NCBI GenBank assembly: GCA_043228905.1
Contig: JBHGNT010000002.1
Coordinates: 18,724,001-18,788,000, forward strand
Source of the DNA: Azolla caroliniana
Taxonomy: Eukaryota; Polypodiophyta
Reading direction: 5' to 3'
DNA: 64,000 bases
The translations under genes and the position numbers were made by a program. The notes beneath the pieces were generated by a model that was not told the origin of the DNA, ran no database searches, and saw only the letters and a program-made list of their open reading frames with translations. Positions 1 to 11,981 of the stretch are shown piece by piece. The stretch's first letter is position 1. Each line of letters starts with the position of its first letter.

Positions 1-827
1 CCTTCAACAGCAACTTGCATCCGATTGATGTCGTCAACAACACATCTCCTATGCCGATAATTTGGCATGTACCTTCATTCCCCATTCGGACACGACCATG
101 ATCACCGGCTGTGTAGGATGAGAAGCATTTCCGATCCGGTGTCAGGTGGAACGACACTTCGGAATTGACAACCCACGTTGTCTCGTCGCTGACAAGGTTT
201 AACTCATTCTCAAGTTCGATAATGAGCATAAGTTCTTCTTCACTTGTTGCGATTGCCGACGTTCCCTTCCGATCCGGGCCTCTTTGGTTCGAACCGTTTT
301 GGTCTGAACTCTTCTTTGAATCGAACAACGCTAGCGTTGCCCAACGTGACAACTAACGTCTCCCAACTATCCGGGAGGGAACCGAGCAGGAGCAATGTGA
401 GTACCTCATCAACGAGAGGTACTTCCAATGAGGTTGCTTGATGTATCAGCCCCGGGAAGGCATTCATGTGCTCCGCCATACTAGAGCCGTCCTGGTACCA
501 GAGCCTCACTAGCTTCCGAAATACTGAAACTTGATTAACATCATTCTTGTTCTGGAACATGATGCCGATCTTCTCCCAGAGTTCCTAAGCCTTGCTATCT
601 TCATTGAAGTTGTTGTACAGTCTCATGTCGATGAAGCACTGGATGTAGGTCGTCGTCTTCATGTGCATCACCTCCCGCACTCTGGCATCGATCTTATTCG
701 GTCTCTTGTCCCCGAACTGAACCGGCAACCAAAGATCTTTAACCACCAGCTTATCCCTCATCTTCGACTTCCACACTGAGTAGTTCGAGCCGGTGAGCTT
801 GAACATGCCGCCGAACGATTCTTCCAT
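1..827 (-). pseudogene. Ty1/copia gag and protease start (element 1), runs off left edge
   Basis: Copia gag polyprotein read leftward from the ATG at 825-827. The N-terminus has the gag signature LTGSNYSVWKSKMRDKL followed by a DLWLPV block, then, after an in-frame stop near 588, MFQNK...KLVRLWYQDGSSMAEHMNAF, a standard copia gag (UBN2-type) region. Near the left edge the protease context appears (TTWVVNSEVSFHLTPDRKC), where the family normally has D-S-G; here it reads N-S-E, so the catalytic Asp and Gly are lost. No intact CCHC zinc knuckle was seen between them. Gag would package element RNA in the cytoplasm and the protease would mature the polyprotein. The stops and the changed active site make this a dead copy. 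Integrase and RT would lie beyond base 1. The family call is firm; the lineage is not determined. Confidence 0.85.
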
Positions 828-856
828 TTCTTGTGTTGTTCGCTTTGATACTAGTT

Positions 857-1228
857 TGTGAGGAATAGCGCGGAATACTGCTCAGCCACAATCGAGTCTT
901 GAATTACTTCGATAAAAGTGCAACACAAGAATGGGAATAGATGTACACACAAAAGAGAGTACACAAGATGTTTATGTGGAAAACCCTGAATGGGATATTT
1001 ATACTTATATGAACTTAGGGCTATTTACAAATATAGCCTTAATAGGCTTACTCAAGACATATTTACAGATATGTCTTCTCTTCCGGTTCTCACCGGGTCT
1101 CCTCTAGTTTCCGGATCTCTTATGGTTCTCACCGGGTCTCCTCTGGTTTCCGGATCTCTTCCAGTTCTCACCGGGTCCTCTTTATTCATCACCGGATCCC
1201 ATCCGGATAGACCGATTTCCCAATACAA
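857..1228 (-). mobile_element. 5' LTR of copia element 1
   Basis: The low-coordinate end (TGTGAGGAATAGC at 857) abuts a PBS-like stretch on the minus strand (tagtatcaaagcg, 843-855) and then the gag ATG. The far end is placed where the neighbouring gag-2 frame stops matching gag, near 1228, so that boundary is accurate only to about 20 bases. The part at 1084-1190 repeats a ttctcaccgggtc / tttccggatctct motif three times, a typical U3 enhancer layout. A second copy of this LTR family lies on the plus strand around 40.9-41.65 kb. Confidence 0.7.
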
Positions 1229-1529
1229 AAACTCTATTCAGGGCAATCTTAGTTTGAAACATACTCTCAATTTTCTTCCACAATACATCCACTTTGGTTT
1301 CATCATCAAAGCTGGTATATAAACTTATGTCTATGAAGCATCGTATATATGCAATTGTTTTTAAATGCATGACTTCCCAAGTCGATCCATCTACTTTCTC
1401 TGGTTTGTTCGTATCACATTGTACCGACAACCACAAATCTTTACATAATAACAGATCCCTCATTTTGGACTTCCATACTGAATAGTTGGGTCTAGTCAAC
1501 TTAAGGATTCCACCAAGAGATTCATCCAT
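1229..1529 (-). pseudogene. Ty1/copia gag fragment (element 2), broken by element 1
   Basis: The reading starts at the ATG at 1527-1529 (MDESLGGILKLTRPNYSVWK) and runs leftward through DLWLSV, TIAYIRCFIDISLY and KKIESMFQTKIALNRVFVLG, all homologous to the gag of element 1 at 240-827. The frame then enters the U3 of element 1, so element 1 inserted into this gag. The fragment has no internal stop but covers only about 100 residues of gag. The remainder should lie on the far side of element 1, outside the window. Confidence 0.8.
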
Positions 1530-1573
1530 ATTCCAATTTTGCGGAAGGTATGAACCTCCGACCTGATACCACT

Positions 1574-2161
1574 TGTTAGGAATATTGGGAATTGGAATTA
1601 GCTTAGACAACCCACACAATAATGCTAGACGCAACTAAAAAACTAGAATACAGGTTCAAATTTTTACGTGGAAAACCCAAATTGGGATAAACCATGAGAC
1701 CCTTGGGGTACCAAAACTTCCACTATACTCAAGAGTACAAGTAAGAACCACCTCTCTAGTTTTCACTAGAGGAATACATATGCATCAAGGCAACAACTTT
1801 GGTAATAGACTTCACCTGATTGGATGGAAAGAACAACAAGAAGACAAACAAAACACATAACAAAAAAACCTACTGCAGACGGACAAGAAAGTCGTTCTCC
1901 TGTCATGACGTGTGTGCTTCTCGACGGCTCGAACAACCCCTCTCAAAATCTCTGTCTCGTCTGCACAGTCCTGAAAACGTTCTCGCATTCTCCTCTTCTT
2001 GCTTTTTTAGTCACACACACTCTTTGTGTTCTTGTCCCTTCTTGCACATCGTGCATATATGCATACACAAACACACATATAAATAAATATAAATAAATTA
2101 CTTTCGGCCCTTAGCCCTTCGTTGGCTCTCAGTTGTGGGTTCCACTTGAGTGGGTCCCACA
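1574..2161 (-). mobile_element. 5' LTR of copia element 2, with adjacent PBS
   Basis: The LTR runs from TGTTAGGAATATTGGG at 1574 to gtgggtcccaca at 2161 (TG...CA). On its left the minus strand reads aagtggtatcaggtcgg (1557-1573), the expected initiator tRNA-Met primer site, followed by the gag ATG. A TATA-like stretch on the minus strand sits near 2078-2098. After 2161 no retroelement motif continues, so the flank is presumed host DNA. The outer end is inferred from the TG/CA rule, since the partner LTR is outside the window. Confidence 0.6.
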
Positions 2162-2577
2162 ATAAGGCACATATTCTAGGATGGATTCATGATTAGGCCC
2201 ACTTATATAGACATACATCTGCCTTATGCCATGTAAAGTTTGATAGGGGAACTACGAAACCACTTCACATACACTTGAAGAATTTTTTTGCTAATTGTAG
2301 CATCAAGGAGTGGAATCTGAAGACCATTATATTTTTCATTTTGGTTTTATGAAATATAAGAGGGACATATCATTGCCTCTTTAACCAACATTTTGGGCTC
2401 TACATAAGAACAATGTATATATGAGAGCCAACGGTGCTTGAGGCTATTCGTGTTAGCATTCGAAAGAGATAGGGAGAAGTTATTGCAAAACATCAATACA
2501 ACCCCACAACCTCATCAATGAAGAACTAACCCAAATTTCTTTACCCCCTTCACTCCTAATCATGCATTAAGTCAATC

Positions 2578-2790
2578 AAGGGTTACACAAGTGGCCCAAT
2601 CAAGACATTACAAATGGGTTCCAACCTTAGGGCAATTGATCAAGAATAGCAATTTGTTGTGCACTTAGGACAAGTCCTTGTGAACGATCTCACCACCTTT
2701 GTCATTGACAAGTAAAGGCCATTATCTCCCACCTTTGCAAGTGCTTCCCTCATGTAGAAGATCTCTCCATTCAATAGAGAAATTAATATC
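2578..2790 (-). repeat. Repeat R1, diverged partial copy
   Basis: Matches the inverted copy at 13372-13820 through shared blocks such as caatagcaatttg, gtcat.gat..taaa.gccattatctc and aagtgcttccctc. It is the only R1 copy outside the MADS intron. Confidence 0.55.
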
Positions 2791-3659
2791 CATCATAATT
2801 GAGAACCTTTGTATAGATAGAACAATTCTTTAGTTCCAATTACATTTATTTTGGTTTGTTTTCCTTAAAATACATCAATGTATCATGTGACACCTTGAGC
2901 AACACTCACTTGAAGTAACCCTATGCACATAGTTTAGCAAAACAAGGGGCATCACTAGACCCCAATTTCTTTTGTAGCGTGTGTACATCTTGGTGTTTGT
3001 GTGATGTTAATGTGTAGGTCCAAATAGTGATGTCAATGTCAGTGCTAAATTCTGTGCTTGTATAAAGTGATTTATTTTTGTTTAGGGTTTAGGTTTTGTG
3101 CATGTATATACATGTATTTGTGACAATTTGTATGCCATGGACATCTCAAGTGTCGCATGTTGAAACAATTTTCCATGCTTTATTAATTTATGTTAGTCAT
3201 GAATGGAAGAAATTTTGTTCGGAAGGGAGCGTGCCATAGAATGGTCATAAAAAGGAAAAACAACTCATTAGTTCAAAATGTCACCTCTACAATCCTTAGT
3301 TAATCAGTCCATGACTTGCATTTGTGGTATATATTTAAGTAACCAAGATTGAAGTTTTGATCTTACAATATAGATAATAGAATTTAGTGTGTCCACCATT
3401 TAGCTGATGTATATATAGTGTCTTTCCACCATTTGAATATGAAGAAAATACAATAAAAACGCACATGGGAAGGATCTTGTTCAAGTTGGAAACCCTTCCC
3501 TCCATGAAAGAACAAACAAGATTATGCTACTGTTGGTGGAGGGGCATATACCTTCCTCTCTCCCAGACATTACTTCCAATTAAACTAAGAAGGCTCATTA
3601 TTATACACCACACACACATTCTCTCTCCCTCCCTGTTACACTACCCGAATTTTTTTATG

Positions 3660-3745
3660 ATTAGGGTGGACCTCCGATTGGACTCGAACTCACACGGTGA
3701 AGTATCTGGACCCGCTGAACATACCATTAGCTCATCCGTCAAGAA
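3660..3745 (-). repeat. tRNA-derived SINE-like unit
   Basis: On the minus strand there is an A-box-like ggatgagctaatggtat (about 3721-3737) and, about 45 bases downstream, a B-box gagttcgagtcc (about 3681-3692). The spacing fits a tRNA-type Pol III promoter. No complete cloverleaf or full SINE ends were established. Confidence 0.45.
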
Positions 3746-3800
3746 GACTTAAAAACCCACCACTCACTGGACCTTCTCTATCTGTAGAGAAGGCCCTCGC

Positions 3801-4162
3801 CCCACTCTAAAACGTGGCATTACACATAATTGGAGCACAAGTTGGGTTACCCCATTCAAATGGTGTACATCTCACCTTGTCGCATATTTTAATGGAAAGA
3901 AGTCATTTCGTTAGACTAACTATTACCATGCAAGGCAGTAGGGGATTTATAAGGGATTGTCTGAAATCATTCATGGAATGAATGGGAAGCATGCAATGTC
4001 ATGAAATTATATGATAGGTAGGTGATATGCTTAACCCCACTCTAAACCGTGGCATTACATATAATTGGAGCACAAGTTGGGTTACCCCTTAAAATGGTGT
4101 AAACCTCACCTTGTCGCATATTTTAATGGAAAGATGTCATTTCGTTAGACTAACTATTACCT
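3801..4162 (+). repeat. 128-bp direct repeat, two copies
   Basis: The block beginning cccactctaaaacgtggcat at about 3801-3928 recurs at about 4036-4162 with a few differences, including ataattggagcacaagttgg and gtcatttcgttagactaac. About 107 bases separate the copies. Confidence 0.75.
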
Positions 4163-4909
4163 TTCTTACGACCGAAATAAAGATTTCAATATGCTGCATT
4201 GTGAGTAAAATACTTCGGCATTGTGTGTTGACTGAGTGGGTGTATCTTAGCTTTAATTGTTTTGCCACTCCCCTCCATCGCCATCACCATTGCCTTTAGT
4301 TATAACAGGAATGGAACTCCAAAGTCTGCTTAGAAAAATGATCAAATTGAAGTTCCAATAAGCAATTATGTGTTTGATATATAGCAGAAAAGGTGATATA
4401 ACCCTCTCATCTTAACATCTTGACATTGTGTCTCAATGGATCTAGTATTTAAATTGTACTGACGGTTGTAAAAATTACGTTGCAGCTGAAATTTAATACT
4501 AGCTCAATGTATTGACTCAGCCTCTCTCTTTAAACCTTGAATTTTCAAAATATTGGATTTCTAAAAATAGCCTGTACAATTTGATATACTGAAGTGGGGT
4601 TTTTTCATATAATGGAGGCTCCATACAATTGCTAGACTAACCAACCTCTCAAACGGACAATTTCAAACGTTTTATGAATGCCTAAAGAAGATAAGCTTTT
4701 TGAGTGATTGTTCATATACAGAAGAAATATCAAAATACCATTGATGTTCGGATTATTTACAAGATTACTCCTTGGTATGATTTCTAAACTATCTGGATAT
4801 ACAGAAGAAATGGCACATTTGTTTTATGTCGTAAGGAAGTTCTACTGCATCTCTGAAGTTTTATGAATATCCAACAAGTTGGGAATGGTTTTGTGACCTA
4901 CAATAGGCT

Positions 4910-4988
4910 TCACATTTTATTTTTTTTCCGTAAATGGTCCATTTGCCAGTCTATCAAAGATGTGGCATTCAGGGAAACAAATGAAGAA
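4910..4988 (-). CDS. MADS gene probable last exon
   Basis: After a pyrimidine-rich stretch and cacctatag| (minus strand), phase-2 joining from 5071 gives [20 protein letters not shown] followed by RKKNKM and a TGA at 4910-4912. It is supported only by splice signals and the open frame; no family C-terminal motif was recognised. An alternative is early termination after 5071 by a different acceptor. Confidence 0.45.
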
Positions 4989-7900
4989 CTATAGGTGGAG
5001 ATAATTAAAAGAAACATTTGCAGGCATGTGGGGAAATAAAGCCCAAATTATAATGGATATGTTTATATACCTGAGTTGCAAAAGCTCGTCATTATTGTAG
5101 GCACTTGCGGCATCAGATCCTGTTGGACTAATGATGTCGTAGCTACCACCACCGATGACATGGTAAGAGGAGCATAAGCTCATCATCATCTTTTCTTCTA
5201 CCTCTTCTTCTTCTTCTTCTTCTTCTTCTTCTTCTTCTTCTTCCAAGGGCAGACCATGATTACAAGGTCTTACTTCCATCAACTACATGTATTTATATAT
5301 ATATATATATATGCATTAATCATGTGTGTGTGTGTGCGACAGAGAGATTGTTTTCAATCACCTTCCTTATATATATGAAGCAGTAGTAGCAGACAAACTG
5401 AGCAATCAATGGTAACTTATAATTATACATAGACAGAGACAGATGTTTGTGAGGTCTCTTACCTCCTTCCTCAACCTCGCATTCTCTTTCATAAGCTCTT
5501 TTTGCTGCCCAAATAATTATGTCATGACGCCATTAATTACGTACAGACGTACACTGGCATACATTATATATGCATCTCTCTATACACAACACACACATAC
5601 ATGTAAGCATATGTAATTAGTTCTTAACTAACCTTCAGGACCATGCTCACGGAAAAGGCTTCCTCCTAAATGTACATAAACATGGACAGATAAGTGAGTT
5701 GTGTTAAAATGCGCGCCATACATTAGGGTCCAATGCTAGTAGTATGTATTACATGCATGGTGCACCCAATATGTATTTAGATTAAAGGATCATCACCTAC
5801 ACTAGTGCATTGTAGCCATGCTAGTGATCCGATCACCAATATGAATCATTCATTTTCTAACATATTCTTGATGAGCCCAATATTTATCATTCAGTTTCTA
5901 ATATCATCTGATAATTCATGCTCCACAAAAAGATAGAGAAAATTCCAGAAGAGCATATGTTTTTAGGTGAGAATATGCATGGTACCTTAACGTGTTGGAT
6001 TTTTTTCAATCCTGTTTCTACTTCCTCCACCAACTTCTTAAGATCGTCGTACGATAGCTTTCGTAGTGCCTCTGTATCTCCAGTTCTCAATCTGCAACAT
6101 GCACATGGATTTGTACTACATAACAATAATTAAGACGAAATGACTTGGAGGTCATACAAAGGAAGTTATCTAATGAAGTCTTCATGATATTATTTAACTT
6201 GATCCTCACAAGACTAATTAGGTGTGTTAGATTCACACTTTCAGGACATATAATATACCTTTGCTCTTGTTCAAGCCTCTCTACATCATTCCGCAACGTG
6301 ATCACCTCCTGACTCATCACAATATACATACATTGTCACCTTTATATAACACAATACAACTTGGGTGGCAAAAACACTAAGAAGACGAGAATCATTAAAT
6401 AACATGTCTCCAAATATATTTACATTATGATGTTCGGGTTCTTATATATCTCTGAATATCTATCCTTAAATCTGAAAATGCATTAAAGCAGGTAAAACCA
6501 TTAAATCGCTTTGATTCACTCTTTTCCAGCAATTGCCCCAACTCTCACTTCATAGTAGTATAAGTATATTACCCAAATGTTCCCTTCTAAGAGTACATTA
6601 TTCGCACATGTCTATGGGAACCACAATCATATCATATGATTATGTCTTCCTACATGTGTGAGGTACATGTCCATCTCTTTGGGATTCCTTAACACTACTA
6701 AGTACCCTTACTGTATGACTGAAGAAAAGTAACCCTCTTGTGCACCGAGAGGGCATCATTACCAACTTGATTAAACAATGCGCTTCCACGGGGAGAGAGA
6801 ACCCACACTGTATGTAATCCACGGGCTTTCAAGCGGGGACAACCTATTTGGAAGTGACCGATCTTAGCAACCCAGAACCAATATCATCGTCCTAAAAATG
6901 ATTACGTACATAAGTCGCGTGATTATGAGTTTAATGGGTCACAATAAACAATAAAGGATAGTGTACAGCTAAGAGTCATCCAAACAACCCCATAACAGGT
7001 ATAAATTGTCAATTTGTCTTAACACGGTATGCTATAACTACTACCCCATAACAGGCAATAACAACATTACCAAGAAAAACAGAACTGCGAATTTGCAAAC
7101 AGGCAACATATTGCAAACATGCACTGATAAATCTAAGTTAAACATGGTTCCAAACATCCGTGATCATGAAGGTTATTCATAGTAAACAAATAAAAAAATT
7201 AACCAAGGGCAAATACAACTTACATAATTCAACTGATTTTAAACATCAGCCCAACCTTGATTAGAAGACCATTTGGTCCACAACTTTTAAGGAGAATCTC
7301 AAGACTCATGAACTCGAATGCAGAAGGAATATAATCAAATGCAAGTCATCCATACGTATTGAACCAAGTATAAGGATTAAGGATCAAGGATCATGACCAT
7401 TAACTGAAGTATAAGTGTTGTAACAAAATAGGGAACACAAATAACCGAAATGCGCTACCTGAATCAATTAACTATTTCAGGAGTAAAAATGATCAGTAAT
7501 TTTTTTGTATTTTATCACATCTTGAATAAGAAAGAATTTCCAGCGCAAGAAGAGAACATGATAAGCTCGCCACAGACTGTGAACCAATCAATGGTCCAAA
7601 TATCTATAAAACGGTTAAGATGCTAATTACAAGATTAATAGCCTCTGCAATCCATTTCATTGAATTGAGTTTTGGAATTATCTACTAATGCAATTATAAT
7701 GATAACAGCAAGCTTGACATTGTTCACATTTAAGGATAGAACATTATAAATCGATGTGTGATCCCTGGAACAAGGGCTGAATTAGAAGCTTGAGACTGAA
7801 AGAAAGATGCATATGGTCCGTAACTTAAATCAATATATAGTTGGCATATGATTAGTTACTTAGATGGCACATCGGAATCAAATGCACACATTCTATGGAT

Positions 7901-8347
7901 AATGTGCATAGGGGGAAAATTCTGAAGCAGTCTAGAAGAATTCCTTTGTGGATTATTATACCACCTGTCCTCATGATAATCAAATCTAAAAATCGTCATA
8001 TCTCAGTCACGTGGTGCCCGTTTGGGGACATTTAAAGGGCGTTTCAGCAGGTTTAGATCACAGAAAATCCACTGGGACTATTAAACCAGTCAATATGCAT
8101 TATTATATGTTTCTCGTCGTAATACTTCTAATTGTGAAAGCACTTGGAAGGGCATAGATCCTCCTTTTTCTAAATCTAGACTTTATACCCATATTTTGTT
8201 AGGAGAAATCATAGGCTGTAAGAGATCCCTGTCTTTTGAGGATTATATGTTACTTTATATTCGTTCAAAAGATGTACTCACTATTCGTTTCTACCATAGG
8301 TTTAGCAAGATTCAAAAGGACAGTTTTTTATGTACTTTTCGAGATCT

Positions 8348-8397
<50 letters not shown>

Positions 8398-11300
8398 GGA
8401 GAGAGAAAGAGAAGTCATCGACTGTTAAAACAATAAAGACATCAAGTTCCATAACATAAGAGAATGATGAAGTAAGCGTTCCAATCAATGATAAGTATGG
8501 AGGTTCCATTTCATTTGAAAAAATTATGGATAAAGTAAGTGAATCCACACGCAAACACACACACAGCCCATTAGGTTGCAGTATGACAAGTTGAATAAAC
8601 GTTTCATCAATAAAGAGGTTTCAGAAAGTAAGAAGTTTGCAAATCTAAGTGATTACAAAGTAAAATTAATTCATTCATTCATCAATTGCTACATGAGGGA
8701 AAACGATGCCAAATGATGAGAGATTTGCATCTTAAGGAACGAAAGAGTTTGGTTAGCGAAGCACTACAGAATTTGAACTTTACATAGACTAGAAATTCTA
8801 CTTAAGACGTTGCAGTATTGATTCAGACGGCAACGTCCAACATCATGCATGAAAAATTGCTATTATTGCCCAATCTAATGTGAATCCTTTCAAATATCAC
8901 TATCGAGACCCCCACTTTTGTAGCCCTTGATTGAATTGTAGCATGAGAAGGGAATGATGGAGCAGCTATAGAATGCTGTACTTGTTCTTTGTTATGCAGT
9001 GTTCCACAAATGTAGGCATCTTAAAATATAGCATGTAGATGTGCCTGATCGACAAGAAGCATCTCCAAATCAGATGAACCTTACTTCTGACAAACTCCAT
9101 AACTTTTTTACGCAATATGTTGTGCACTGTTTATGGCACCAAAAATGCACCGATTACACAGGCCATATGGCAAAGAATACAGAGGTAGCAAGAGGGAATC
9201 AAATACAAAGGTAGAAAGGCAACAATTGATCATTACACACGTAGCATGACCACAATTTCACATGCAACTAAACTATACATAGGTCTCAGAGTCGTTCTAT
9301 TAAAATGAAAACATTGAGCAAATTTATGGGATGAAGCTTGCTCCAAACCGCAAAGATTTGGTGCTACATAGATGAAATTTCATCCACAGGGAGTGCACAA
9401 ACTAAGTGTGATTAACCTCAAATCTTGTGGATTTTCATCCATAGGAGTCCACAAATTAAGTGTGATGAATTAGCTCAAGAACTCTCTCCTATGCAGGGTA
9501 CCATGAAGGCAAACAAAGCTCACTAAATTGGATGGCAAATGAAAAGGATACATCTGCTTGAATTACAAGCTGCTAAGATTTGTATTAAATGCAATCCTTC
9601 CTTCACAGTTTTAGATACTCCTATTTGGAAGCAAATGGTGGCGGCATTGTGTCCATCGTCAATTAGCCTTACACCAACATCGATTCCGTCCACTTACAAT
9701 GAGATACCAATGGAGATTTCTACTATTGAAAAGAAATGGTTATAATTTTATGGATTCTGAGAAAGTGAGGTGTTTATAATTTTATGACCCTACTTGCACT
9801 TTGGAAGAGTCTATCAGAAGTTCTTTGTCATGAGGGGTGCACGTGTTCGAGAAGATGAGTGAAATTATTAAGGAAATTCACCCATAGTATGGACTCCTTG
9901 TGCATCGTATAGCTTGAAATTATCATTGTTCAAAAGATGTCGGAAAAACTCTTTGCATCTAAAAAGCCATTATCGCAAATGAAAAATTTGCTGACACTAT
10001 TTACAAGTATGAACAAACTTCAAGATTTTATCAGAGGTATGCCAAGTTAGAGCTCTTGAAAACTGCTAAGACCTAGTTTGGATCACGATTCGTTGTAATT
10101 GAGCACGTATCTATGGAAACATTTGAGACAACCCGTGCTTTCAGATTTGTGCCCTACTTCGAATGATTAATTCTAAGCTATCAGAAAATGGGGCAATTCA
10201 ACTTTTGATATGGGATTCCACTCACAAGCATTCCATTTAAGAATTTACAAGCATTGTGCGACCAATGTATTCTATTCTATGTGACACTGATAAGACCGTT
10301 TTAAGAAGAGGAAGAGGTAGGTAGTTTTGTTGAGGAAGAAGAGGAAGGTGGTGATGATGATGATGTTCAAGTGAAAATACTAGCTTCATGAAGTTCTTCT
10401 TCTGACTAAAAAATCATTTTAGTTCGTCGTTTTTCATTGTATATTTGTTGTTTCGTTAGTTGAGACTCGTGAGAACAAAAAGTTCAAATTTTTCCATGCT
10501 AACTAATGTATAATCTGTTTCAACAAGAAGTTAATGGATTTATAACTTATATCCTATTCAATGATATAAGTTTGTATCATTTTATTCTTTTCCACTTTGA
10601 TCACGTTCAAGTGTGGATAATCCGAACTATATTGGAATGGGGATAAAGCATTTCGACTTATCCTATCACAAGAGGCATTCATGCATATTAACATGCTAAA
10701 AATAATTATCCCATGTTCCACCAATTCTCCTAACGGCATAAAATGCTAGTCTTGAGTATCGTTGGGTTGGGAGATTCGCCAATTCCTTGCTCCTTGTCAT
10801 GTGGGAAATCATCAAGGTTCAAATGTTCAAGTGTGGATAATCCGAACTATATTGGAATGGGGATAAAGCATTTCGACTTATCCTATCACAAGAGACATTC
10901 ATGCATTTTAACATGCTAAAAATAATTATGCCATGTTTCACCAATTCTTCTAACGGCATAAAATGCTAGTCTTGAGTATCGTAGGGTTGGGAGATCCACC
11001 AATTCCTTGCTCCTTGTCATGTGGGAAATCATCAAGGGTCAAGACCTATCCAAACCTGTCTGGTTTGTTTGCCCAATGAAAGATCAATTCCCAAGTTTCT
11101 ATTCCATAGGCACCAAGCGTAACAAACAATGATTTCGTTTGTGGTTCTTCAAATGGTTTATGAATCCAAATGAGAGAGGGAGAGAGAGAATAAAATAGAA
11201 TGCCATGTATGTTTTATCGTCTATAATGACGGTATTTTTTACCGATGGAACCAAATCAACATATAATCTTGTATGTGTGCCAGGGTTATTGCTCTATTGT

Positions 11301-11942
11301 AAAAACTCTCTATGTGAAAATAGTGCATGCCCATATGTGTTCACCCTTCTTTGTGGACGTTTGAGTATGACACTTAACATTACCATGCTTGTCGAACCAG
11401 TCATCCTATTTCTCACAAATTACCCTTTACGAGCATGTGACAAGTGATATTCATTCTCCATTAGGTTTTCATTGCATACCTTGTATATCATCATACTTGG
11501 GTCATGATGTCATGAAGCTACCTCAACACCTAACTTTTGTGAGCAAGTTCAAAGAAGTGTTAAGGCTCTCCTGGATCCAAGGGATGCAGTTGGATATGTT
11601 CTAACATTTTTACCTTGGAGAGGAGAGAGACATAGAAAGACAGAAAGAAAGAAATATTAACGTCTTTTAAGAGGCCAAAATGGCTATAAGACCAAATAAG
11701 AGATTACATCTTAAGTGTTGTCTCATCTTTGAGAACAAATCAAAATAAAATAAATATTACACAGTAAATATAAAAGTATATAACATGAAAAGAGAATTAA
11801 TGAGGGAATCTGGTTTTTGGCACATGTGAGATCCTCAAGTTAGGTATATTGTAGCTTTTGTCTTCGAAAGATCTCTAGCATAGGTCGATCCAGAATGGAA
11901 ATGTCTCCGAAGCAAGGGAAGCACCTATGATGGCGGGAGATA

Positions 11943-11981
<39 letters not shown>

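Larger units (their letters stand above)
2162..4909. other. Intergenic region downstream of the MADS gene
   Basis: No convincing coding region. It contains a diverged inverted copy of repeat R1 (2578-2790), a tRNA-like SINE-type unit (about 3660-3745) and a 128-bp direct duplication (3801-4162). The rest is AT-rich. No clear poly(A) signal for the MADS gene was identified here. Confidence 0.6.
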
